Part shown: piece after piece, positions 52,946 through 61,576 of the stretch
Layout of the letters: each line of letters starts with the position of its first letter
Numbering within the stretch: position 1 is the first letter of the stretch
Assembly (NCBI GenBank): GCA_900317975.1
Contig: ONIZ01000001.1
Location: 261,479-325,478, forward strand
Direction of reading: 5' to 3'
DNA length: 64,000 nucleotides
Origin: an uncultured Bacillota bacterium
Lineage (GTDB): Bacteria > Bacillota_I > Bacilli_A > RF39 > UBA660
Program-made: the position numbers and the translations under genes
Notes under the pieces: model-generated
The model's database searches: none
What the model was told of the DNA's origin: nothing
Seen by the model: only the letters and a program-made list of their open reading frames with translations

Positions 52946-53405
52946 TATTTAACTGAGCTAAAAATGTATTTTTCAATTGGTCTATATTTACCTCTTTATC
53001 AAACTTGTCAAAACTAATATAGAATCTTTTGTTTGTCAATTTGTTCTTAAAATATATTCTTCCTTTTATGTAATCAGTATAGTCATATTCAGAATATTTT
53101 CTGTCATCTTCATCTAATAATATATCATCATATTCTTTAATGACATTAGTATTTGAATAGTTTGTATTCCAGTAATTTGTAAGATCAACATTAAATTTTT
53201 TGAAAGGTTTTGCCTTTGATAATAATAAAGTTGATGAAGGTTTCAAATAATCATCATTGTCTTTCAAATCAATTATTGTATATGATAACAAATTGATATT
53301 TTTAGTAGTCGCATAATTTCTTACAGCACTATTGAATAATTCTGCATGTATTTTTGTTTGCTTATCATTTACGATATCATCTATTGTTAATAATTCATCT
53401 ATCAT
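52929..53405 (-). CDS. Hypothetical virion-block protein, 158 aa
   Basis: No recognised family. Acidic patches (DDILLDEDDRKYSEYDYTDY) and a C-terminal beta-like segment (IYFKNKLTNKRFYISFDKFD). It overlaps both neighbours (17 and 4 nt), so it is translationally coupled within the tail operon and likely structural or an assembly factor. Confidence 0.65.
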   Translation of the reverse strand: MIDELLTIDDIVNDKQTKIHAELFNSAVRNYATTKNINLLSYTIIDLKDNDDYLKPSSTLLLSKAKPFKKFNVDLTNYWNTNYSNTNVIKEYDDILLDEDDRKYSEYDYTDYIKGRIYFKNKLTNKRFYISFDKFDKEVNIDQLKNTFLAQLNNVNKE

Positions 53406-55048
53406 ATTACCTTTTCTGTACTATTTAATTTACTATTTGGATTAAGCTGTATTTCTTCAAGATTGATCAGATATAAATATTGATTAATTTTTCTTTCTTC
53501 TGACTTATATTCATATTCTGTTGCATCTATATAATATCTTGCCGTTGTAAATGGATTAAGTTTTCCTGTTGCGCTATCATTATATTCTCTATTTGGAGTA
53601 ATTTGTCGTATTACTTCTGAATGATGTTCTGTAAATACAACATTAACAATAATACCACGTTGTAACCCAAGATTTACCCTTTGCATCTTTACTTTAAGAA
53701 TTCTTGTACGAATCTTGTCAAAGAATTTCTTTATATAATATTTTTGAACAGGTATTGGAAGTCCACAAGGAACAAATGTATGATCTGGTTGTGGGGGTGG
53801 ATTAGGAACAGTACATTCTGAATTAAGTATATTGAATCCCAAGAAATTCTGTCTATTGAATGTTATTTTACTAGCAGATGCCTTGTCTTGTTGTACTTCA
53901 GATTCAATATCAATATTCATATTGTCTATTGTTGGAGTATTGTCCTCAAATCCAGATAACATACAATCTTGTGTAGTTGTTCCCTCAAGATATATATCAT
54001 TATTATTTGTGATAAACTCATATTCATCAAATAATAAGTTATGATCTGCATCATTCATCTTTGTATTACTTATTGTACGTTGCATATATACAGGGAACAT
54101 TTCCACAGGATTATCCATGTTTGATCTTATACCAGCAAATCCCCATATAGCAAGATCACCTTGCTTCAATAAGTTACTCCTTACTACTGAAAACAGATAT
54201 GTTATATCTATACAATTAAGATATCCAAATACATCTACCCAGGCATCAAATATATGAGTTGGATCACCAGCATAAGATAGTGTTTCTCTCATAAAACTAT
54301 GCAATGTCTGATGCTTTACTATTCTCCATCTAAGATCTGATATATAATGTGGTCTATCTTGTGGTGGATCATATTCTATTCTTTTTCTTCCATAAGAAGT
54401 ATATGCAAATCCAAGATTACATTTTCTTGCAATATGTATCATTGTATCAAGCGTACAAATAGGATGACTAGCCACTACTTGATCTTTATATGACCACCCA
54501 AATGGTGATTGGGCAAAAAACATATGTGTCTCTTCATTAAAGTTTGGTACTCTATATATACCATCAAATCTTACATAATCATCAAATTCTTGTATTGCAT
54601 TAATATAGAATATGAAATTTGTCTTCTTATGATAGCCTTCTAGAATATCCGTCATTACTACAACTATGTCATTATCCCAACTTGGTCCATTTATTTTACG
54701 AATGGCTCTTGTATGATCATAGATGACTAATGCTATTGTTGGCAATATATCATCTGTCTCAATCTTCATATAGTTAATTTGCTCTTCAGGAATGACAGAA
54801 CCATTTATTCTTATTACTGGTACATTTATACCCTCATTCTTTACTGTACTAACATCACTATCTGGAGAAATATTACCTCCTGCGGTTGTCTCACTTTCTT
54901 TCATCCATATATTTCCTTGAAAACCAGGATCAAATAATACTCTTGGATCTGTCCAATTTATATAATATGGGGGAGCATACGGAGGAGTTATGACTTCTTC
55001 TCTTATCTTTTCATCAATATATTCTACATATCTAGTAATGTCTTCCAT
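53402..55048 (-). CDS. Probable baseplate hub-type protein, 548 aa
   Basis: Features include YYINWTDPRVLFDPGFQGNI near the N-terminus, TIALVIYDHTRAI, then a domain with DFIFYINAIQEFDDYVRFDG-like text and AFYAWVDVFGYLNCIDITYL-like text (actual: HIFDAWVDVFGYLNCIDITY). The C-terminus RILKVKMQRVNLGLQRGIIV looks like the domain of gp27/gpD-type hub proteins. This suggests a hub or hub-associated protein of a contractile tail. The call rests on general resemblance. Confidence 0.45.
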   Translation of the reverse strand: MEDITRYVEYIDEKIREEVITPPYAPPYYINWTDPRVLFDPGFQGNIWMKESETTAGGNISPDSDVSTVKNEGINVPVIRINGSVIPEEQINYMKIETDDILPTIALVIYDHTRAIRKINGPSWDNDIVVVMTDILEGYHKKTNFIFYINAIQEFDDYVRFDGIYRVPNFNEETHMFFAQSPFGWSYKDQVVASHPICTLDTMIHIARKCNLGFAYTSYGRKRIEYDPPQDRPHYISDLRWRIVKHQTLHSFMRETLSYAGDPTHIFDAWVDVFGYLNCIDITYLFSVVRSNLLKQGDLAIWGFAGIRSNMDNPVEMFPVYMQRTISNTKMNDADHNLLFDEYEFITNNNDIYLEGTTTQDCMLSGFEDNTPTIDNMNIDIESEVQQDKASASKITFNRQNFLGFNILNSECTVPNPPPQPDHTFVPCGLPIPVQKYYIKKFFDKIRTRILKVKMQRVNLGLQRGIIVNVVFTEHHSEVIRQITPNREYNDSATGKLNPFTTARYYIDATEYEYKSEERKINQYLYLINLEEIQLNPNSKLNSTEKVI

Positions 55049-55062
55049 TAGTAAAAATCAAA

Positions 55063-55524
55063 TTAATAAATCACTATTCCTAATGACTTATCAACAATAT
55101 AATTATAGTCTCCAATAATTTGTTCGGATGGAGAACGAGGAGCACTTTTAGCTTTTTGGGCACCTACCTTATTTAAAATAGAAATATTGTCATCATTTTT
55201 TAATAGTTCTGTCCTGTTTTGAGAATTCTCTGTCACTAATATATTATATATACTTTCTTGATCAGGAATGAACAAAACCATATCTTCATTAAGTTCAAAT
55301 GGATTAGATATACCATTTATCTTACATATGATATCTGCAAACTTGTCATCCCCATATATAGCTAGTGAAATGAGATCTGGACGAGCTACATAATATTCAT
55401 TGACTCTTAGAAATTGTCCTGAATATTCTTTACTTAAATCTAATGTTTTATCTAGCAAATCAATTGCATTTTCTGTTCCTAATTTTATAATAGGCTTATT
55501 GTTTAATATTAAATAATCTAACAT
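55063..55524 (-). CDS. Baseplate wedge protein, gp53/LysM-like, 153 aa
   Basis: FLRVNEYYVARPDLISLAIYGDDKFADIICKINGISNPFELNEDMVLFIP is the LysM-like signature of baseplate wedge proteins (T4 gp53 and related tail-X proteins): R-P-D-L-I-S-x-A-x-Y-G-D, then I-x-x-x-N-x-I-x-N-P-F-x-L and a final L-x-I-P. The rest is short and unremarkable. It lies between the hub-like gene and the giant gene, as expected for a tail operon. Confidence 0.75.
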   Translation of the reverse strand: MLDYLILNNKPIIKLGTENAIDLLDKTLDLSKEYSGQFLRVNEYYVARPDLISLAIYGDDKFADIICKINGISNPFELNEDMVLFIPDQESIYNILVTENSQNRTELLKNDDNISILNKVGAQKAKSAPRSPSEQIIGDYNYIVDKSLGIVIY

Positions 55525-55528
55525 AGTC

Positions 55529-58500
55529 TTATCCTCCTATTTCTGCAGTTGATTGATTATTTATTTCATTGCTAATTTCATAGCCAGCAGTTTCATTACA
55601 TATTCTATTCTCTATAAATAACTTGACTTGATGATAATATCTCGATTCATTAGTTGGATATCTGGAAACATCTTGATATATATTATACAAATCATTAAGT
55701 TCTATAATATTATCATTATTGTCTTTAATGATTTCATAATATTGGCCTTGATAATTACTATTTGATGTGTCTATATCTTTATATTCAAACAATTCATAAT
55801 CTTCAAAATCTGAATAATCATAATTAGCGTTAGGATTATTTTGATTAGCATCATTAAGCTTAGTGCTGAGGTATGGATAATCCATTAATCTAGTACCAGA
55901 ATTTTCATTTGTCTTAATTTGTCTAGACAATATTTTAGGACTAAATGAGAATGATGAATGACCTAAAGCAATATTAAAATATTTGAAATTACCATTTAAT
56001 TCTGATATTGTATAATTTATTGTTTCAAATCCTTGTGTATAATTTATATCAAATAAATTCTTAATGACTTTCTTTATCTTTTCTCTACTTTCTCCACTAT
56101 TCATTGTTATTAAAGATAAAATATAATCCATATTTAACTTAAATATAGCATTATCATATTGGTTCAAGAACAAACCAGCATCTGTATAGTCATTAAGATT
56201 TCTTACAAGTTGTCCAGATCCTTGTGCTAATTTGATCTTATTAACATTATACATTTTTTGATTACTACCATCTAATAAGTTATTATCATTCATATTTACA
56301 TGAGATAACATATATCCTCCCATATTGACATTTGATGAATCGGTTCCGTTTACAACAATGCTGTTAATAAGGTTTTTGTTAGTCTCATAATTACTTATAT
56401 TAGTATATTGATACATTTTGTGCTCTGCATCATACCATGGCATACATCCTATCGGTATATTCAAAGTATTTTTATTGATCTTTATTAAATCGGATAAGAA
56501 ATAATAATTGTCATAGTCTAAATATAATATATTACCTTGTATTGAACTTGTTATTGTAAGTGTTGAAGAAGGTTCTATACCATCATTAATAATATATGAT
56601 GATTTCAAAATCTTAAATTTTAATGATGCATCATTAGATTCATAGAAATAAGGAGGAGTAATACTATTATAATTTTCTCTTAACTTAAGATGTAATGTTA
56701 CATTATTATAATGATTAGGATTTAACTCTTGTTCTTGCTCATCCCAACAAGTAATAAAATTATGATAATCAGTTTGTTCATTTAAAATACCTGTAGTATC
56801 TGAAGAATCAAATGTAAATTGGTAATATGCATTTGTAGTTTGTCCAGAAGAATAATTTATATTAACATCTGGATTAAACGTTGATTGATTTAAGTATAAA
56901 TATGAAATTGGAATATATGCTGTAATTTTATCTGATCCTGATAATCCTTTATAATATTCTGCTTCAATTGTGTTGAATTCATAAGATGATTTGACTAGAT
57001 CAAAGCAAGAAGTATGTATTATGTTTGAGGATGTAGAGAACCAATTTCCAGCATCTGTTCCATAATACTTTTGTATTTCTCCATTTTGACTATAACTTAC
57101 GTATTTATTATTTTCAACTTTGATATCTAAGAAATATGTTAAGTTTGTTTGATTAGTTTCATCTATGTTTTGAGTAACATTAGCATATGAATCATATATT
57201 ATTTTATCATAGAATTGTTCATTATTTTGAGTACCTCTTAATTGGAGGTCTTTATTATTTCGATTATTAATTTGATTTGATAAACTATCTTCAGTACCAG
57301 GTTGTATATAATATGGAGTATAATAGTAATATGATCCCTTTGTACATGGTGTGTAATTATATGAAAGATTATTGATATTGAATATATAATATGCTTGAAC
57401 ATTATCGATTAATGCATATCCAAGATAAGTATTTTTTGGTAATGATTTTTGTACATAATTATGTCCCAATAGACTAATACATCTATAACTATCATTATAG
57501 AACATATACAAAGGTTTTCCATTATCTTTTGTATTTGAATATGAATATTCATCAGTTGTGTATGTTAGTATGCCATTAAACACACTATCCCCATAAATTA
57601 CTTTTGGAAGATCAACAAATTTGCCATCATTATGAAATTTAAATTCATTAATATATATGTCTTTTAATGGCATTGTTTTATTTATACTATTTTCAATAAC
57701 TTGTTCCCAATAGTTATGGTTAGTATTATATAATAATAATTTCTTTGTATTTTCTTCTGATAATTTATTCAATTGCTCATAATTGACATCATTTGATATA
57801 AAATTAATAGTAGGACTATATATCTTATTAATGTTAAATGGTATTTTTACTGAGCATTCTTTTACTTTTGAGGTTTCTTTTATTTTGAGCTCCACATCAA
57901 ATTTTACTTGTTCAATACCATCTGGTAAATTATATGTAAATTGTAAATAACTATATTGATTAGTACCATCATTTTTCTCAATTTTCTGAATAGCATTTTG
58001 TAGTGATTGAGCTATTTCAATGTTGTTATTGTTAAGTAATGAATTACTTGTGACAACATATGATAAACTATATGGATTTTGTATTTTATGATATAATATC
58101 TTAAATGCATTTTTATTTATGTCATGAAAAATATTATTGTCTTCAATAGTATCAAAATCAGTTCGTGTAGTTGGATCAAAATTACGTTTATGATTATCAG
58201 AACTTGATGAGCCAAGAATAATTTGATTAGTATTATATTTGAAATATTCTCCAGTAGGATTGATTCCGGCGCCACCCTCAAATACCATGACATCTTCATA
58301 TTCATCATTTAATTTTATGTTAGAATTAGTATCTATATATGTAGCAGTATAGTTTATCTTAACTTGTTTTGAAGCAGGTACATTATATCTTCCTTGTGTT
58401 GATCCTGAATAATTACTATATAATATATTATTACTTTCAGTTATATCTTTTACTTTAGTTATATCGTTATTGTCAACAGAAACATTTGAAATAGTAATAT

Positions 58501-59779
58501 TGTTTTCTCTTTTGTAATAATGTATATTAATATCTATTGATTTTTGTGGAATAGTTCCAATATCATTTCCAATTGTTGACAATTGTAATTTTGATATGAA
58601 TTCATCTGCCAAAACATATAGGCATGGATTTGGCGTTCCTGATAAGTTAATTCTATATTTATAATTAACATCCCCAGAATCATCAGTCAAATAATCTATT
58701 GAATTATTGATTATGCCTTCATATTCATTATTAATAGATTCAATAAGTGCATTATCTGTTATAAAGATAATATGTTTTTTGTTATTGTTATCAAGATAGT
58801 ATAAAGCATAATCATTATAATTATAATTATTTTTTGCTTTTAAGAAATCTACATAAACCTGATGCATTTTTCTTGGATCATTCTTATCTCTACAAAATAT
58901 TGAGGAATATCTTAATGTATGATTATTAATATCAATAACATCATCTGGTTTCTTAATATTGTCTGCATTCAAAAAATTAGCAATATAACTTCCCGGATAT
59001 AGTCTTATACTATCTTTTATTTTATTTCCATAAATAATGACTACAATACCACCTTCATTTGTCTTTGCTGATGATATACCATTTGAATATTCAATAGAAG
59101 GTGGATAAGCATTACCTGTTAATACATGATTACTATATTGTTCAGGCATAAATAATGTAAATACTTCACCTTCTTTATATATTTCGGTTGCCATACCAAA
59201 ATTTTCAATATTTAATAGTGTATAATAAGCATAAGGATCTAAATATGTTTTCTTTTCCTCTATAGTAAAAATTTTGTCATCTATCTTATTACCTAATGTA
59301 TCAGAAGATAAAGCATCCTCAACAAAATATAAAAGTGCATCAGATTCTCCCTTATATTTTAGCTTATTGATTTCTGACCAAAGATCTTCACATGAACATA
59401 ACAAATAATCTATGACATTAAACAGTTCATATACATCATTTATGTAAATGGGAGTATCATCTCTCCATCTACGTTTCTTGTCAAAACTACCCCAGTTCTT
59501 TTCATTGACTGCAGAAAATTTCAAAAAAGCGTTTTCCCAATCAATATCTTTAGAAGATATTAGTTTATATATATGAGCGCCATTTACATTAGTAATTCTA
59601 TCAGGAAATTCAATATAAGAAGTTGATATATTACTTAATGCGTTTTCATCTTCACTACCAGCTCCATATAAATTTAGAACTTGTGTTTCTTTTGATGGAG
59701 CTGTTTCATTTTCTATAAATTGTTTACTGGGATAAAATATAGTATTAATCAAATTATAAGCTAAATATTCATTTGCCAT
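55529..59779 (-). CDS. Giant virion protein with attachment module, 1,416 aa
   Basis: Residues about 57-145 form a module shared with the next gene: FPDRITNVNGAHIYKLISSK, then DIDWENAFLKF and VYELFNVIDYLLCSCEDLW. The remaining 1,270 residues are Asn/Tyr/Ser-rich, beta-like and of low complexity, as in long fibre or baseplate-spike proteins. No enzymatic motif is seen. It probably hangs from the baseplate by the N-terminal module. Confidence 0.7.
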   Translation of the reverse strand: MANEYLAYNLINTIFYPSKQFIENETAPSKETQVLNLYGAGSEDENALSNISTSYIEFPDRITNVNGAHIYKLISSKDIDWENAFLKFSAVNEKNWGSFDKKRRWRDDTPIYINDVYELFNVIDYLLCSCEDLWSEINKLKYKGESDALLYFVEDALSSDTLGNKIDDKIFTIEEKKTYLDPYAYYTLLNIENFGMATEIYKEGEVFTLFMPEQYSNHVLTGNAYPPSIEYSNGISSAKTNEGGIVVIIYGNKIKDSIRLYPGSYIANFLNADNIKKPDDVIDINNHTLRYSSIFCRDKNDPRKMHQVYVDFLKAKNNYNYNDYALYYLDNNNKKHIIFITDNALIESINNEYEGIINNSIDYLTDDSGDVNYKYRINLSGTPNPCLYVLADEFISKLQLSTIGNDIGTIPQKSIDINIHYYKRENNITISNVSVDNNDITKVKDITESNNILYSNYSGSTQGRYNVPASKQVKINYTATYIDTNSNIKLNDEYEDVMVFEGGAGINPTGEYFKYNTNQIILGSSSSDNHKRNFDPTTRTDFDTIEDNNIFHDINKNAFKILYHKIQNPYSLSYVVTSNSLLNNNNIEIAQSLQNAIQKIEKNDGTNQYSYLQFTYNLPDGIEQVKFDVELKIKETSKVKECSVKIPFNINKIYSPTINFISNDVNYEQLNKLSEENTKKLLLYNTNHNYWEQVIENSINKTMPLKDIYINEFKFHNDGKFVDLPKVIYGDSVFNGILTYTTDEYSYSNTKDNGKPLYMFYNDSYRCISLLGHNYVQKSLPKNTYLGYALIDNVQAYYIFNINNLSYNYTPCTKGSYYYYTPYYIQPGTEDSLSNQINNRNNKDLQLRGTQNNEQFYDKIIYDSYANVTQNIDETNQTNLTYFLDIKVENNKYVSYSQNGEIQKYYGTDAGNWFSTSSNIIHTSCFDLVKSSYEFNTIEAEYYKGLSGSDKITAYIPISYLYLNQSTFNPDVNINYSSGQTTNAYYQFTFDSSDTTGILNEQTDYHNFITCWDEQEQELNPNHYNNVTLHLKLRENYNSITPPYFYESNDASLKFKILKSSYIINDGIEPSSTLTITSSIQGNILYLDYDNYYFLSDLIKINKNTLNIPIGCMPWYDAEHKMYQYTNISNYETNKNLINSIVVNGTDSSNVNMGGYMLSHVNMNDNNLLDGSNQKMYNVNKIKLAQGSGQLVRNLNDYTDAGLFLNQYDNAIFKLNMDYILSLITMNSGESREKIKKVIKNLFDINYTQGFETINYTISELNGNFKYFNIALGHSSFSFSPKILSRQIKTNENSGTRLMDYPYLSTKLNDANQNNPNANYDYSDFEDYELFEYKDIDTSNSNYQGQYYEIIKDNNDNIIELNDLYNIYQDVSRYPTNESRYYHQVKLFIENRICNETAGYEISNEINNQSTAEIGG

Positions 59780-59791
59780 TTCAAAAATATT

Positions 59792-60376
59792 TTATATATT
59801 TTGTTGTGTTTTGCTATTTATGATTTCGTTTTGAGTTGTTACAATATCCATTAATGCATGAAGCCTATTATATCTCTCAAATAGATAATCAAGTATATTC
59901 ATTAGATCTTTAGATGATTTAATATATTGACTTGGTGTTTTCTTTTCTTCATTATCTGCTGCCCATGGTATATATTCTTCTTGTGCATTTGCTTGTATGA
60001 TCTTTCCAGTATTATCCAACATATAATAAGAAAATGCCTGATTACTTTTTAATGATTCATCCAAATATTTCAAATATGCATTATCCCAATCAATGTCTTC
60101 ACTAAATAAAATTTGATTATATGCATAAGGTTTATGTTTGTTCATTATAGAACTATTTATTGAAGAATGAGAACCGATTTCACCATTTGATCTATTTCTT
60201 GAAAACGTATGAACACCATTAAGTCCCACAATTTTATCTGGAACTTGAAAAGCATTAAAATATATATGATTATTAAGATAGTTATCCTCTATATAATTAT
60301 TGTTTGAATCATTTGGGATATCATCTTTATATATTGATTTTATTGCTTCGATATTATATGAACTAATGTTTCCCAT
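59792..60376 (-). CDS. Stand-alone attachment-module protein, 194 aa
   Basis: The whole protein is a diverged copy of the N-terminal module of the 1,416-aa neighbour: VPDKIVGLNGVHTFSRN, then SEDIDWDNAYLKYLDESLKS and SKDLMNILDYLFERYNRLHA. It ends with a short helix where the neighbour continues into its long distal part. It lies 12 nt upstream of that gene in the same operon, so duplication is likely. Confidence 0.75.
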   Translation of the reverse strand: MGNISSYNIEAIKSIYKDDIPNDSNNNYIEDNYLNNHIYFNAFQVPDKIVGLNGVHTFSRNRSNGEIGSHSSINSSIMNKHKPYAYNQILFSEDIDWDNAYLKYLDESLKSNQAFSYYMLDNTGKIIQANAQEEYIPWAADNEEKKTPSQYIKSSKDLMNILDYLFERYNRLHALMDIVTTQNEIINSKTQQNI

Positions 60377-60380
60377 ACTA

Positions 60381-61556
60381 TTACTTAAATCTTATTGTCC
60401 AATCATGTGATCCAATATATTTTTGCGGTGATTGCCATACATACATATTATCATCAACATTAATGCAACGCCAATTATTTGATCTTATTCCATTAAAGAA
60501 AAATTCAATATTGTTATTTAATATGAATTCTTTGAATATAACAATATAATCATATGACGGACTATTATTTATAAATGTTACTGTTAACTCATTTTCTTCA
60601 ATATTTTGTGATGATAATGTTTGTATAATTTGTTCTGTATTAGTTGCAATTGTAGATTTAATATCATCAGATATATTAGTATTTCTAAAATTAAATGTAT
60701 TCAATGTATTCAAACATCCTATCATACTACTTGATACTTCTGGGAATGTATAACATACTGTTGGCCATTTCAACAGGTTCTTATATGTATATGAATATAT
60801 GACTTTATTATTCTTAACAAATTGGAAAGCCAAATCTTCCATAATTCTATTTTCAGTACTATTAAATCCAAATGATGCAATACCACTATTGGTACTAAAT
60901 TCAATCATAGGATAAATTTTACTTTCTCCATCACCTAATGTAATTGTTGTTGTATTATATTTTGGTATAATTCTCAATTCAATGTCATTATTAATTGATG
61001 TATTACTTCCACCAGTTATATATGTATAAGACATGTTAATAAAACATGTATTACTATCTGAATTAGTTAAGTCATACTCAAACATAACATCATCTAAATA
61101 CTTACATCCTATTGTTGCTTTATTGAATTGATAATCATTTACATAGCCATCTATAATATTTCTATTATTAATTGTATGATCAATATTCAACACTGTATAT
61201 GAAGTAACAAAATTATATTCATTTAGTTCTTTACTTAATATTATGTTGTCATCATAATTAATGTTTAAGTATTTATCATATATATTATTTATCTCATCAT
61301 CAAAATAACTAAATACATGATTATATGATGATATGACATATGATATATGAGAATAGTCTTCATATGTAGTTGCTCCATAACCTGTTGCTATGAAAGTATC
61401 ATCAATGAAAAGACTATATGCATCCGGAAGATTGGGAATGGTATTGTTTGTGTTATCAACAATAGTTATTGCTCCAACAGTTTGAATTAATTCAGGATGT
61501 GAATTTGTTATATATGACTGAAAATATGTTGAATTAGTTATATTAGATAATGGCAT
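60381..61556 (-). CDS. Virion-block protein, 391 aa
   Basis: Asn/Ile/Tyr/Ser-rich and beta-like, with an early GAITIVDNTNNTIPNLPDAY segment and VCYFPEVSSSMIGCLNTLNT-like text (actual: VCYTFPEVSSSMIGCLNTLN). The final SPQKYIGSHDWTIRFK resembles the end of small structural domains. No known family. It lies 4 nt upstream of the 194-aa gene. Confidence 0.65.
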   Translation of the reverse strand: MPLSNITNSTYFQSYITNSHPELIQTVGAITIVDNTNNTIPNLPDAYSLFIDDTFIATGYGATTYEDYSHISYVISSYNHVFSYFDDEINNIYDKYLNINYDDNIILSKELNEYNFVTSYTVLNIDHTINNRNIIDGYVNDYQFNKATIGCKYLDDVMFEYDLTNSDSNTCFINMSYTYITGGSNTSINNDIELRIIPKYNTTTITLGDGESKIYPMIEFSTNSGIASFGFNSTENRIMEDLAFQFVKNNKVIYSYTYKNLLKWPTVCYTFPEVSSSMIGCLNTLNTFNFRNTNISDDIKSTIATNTEQIIQTLSSQNIEENELTVTFINNSPSYDYIVIFKEFILNNNIEFFFNGIRSNNWRCINVDDNMYVWQSPQKYIGSHDWTIRFK

Positions 61557-61576
61557 TTTTGATTTCTATTATATTT

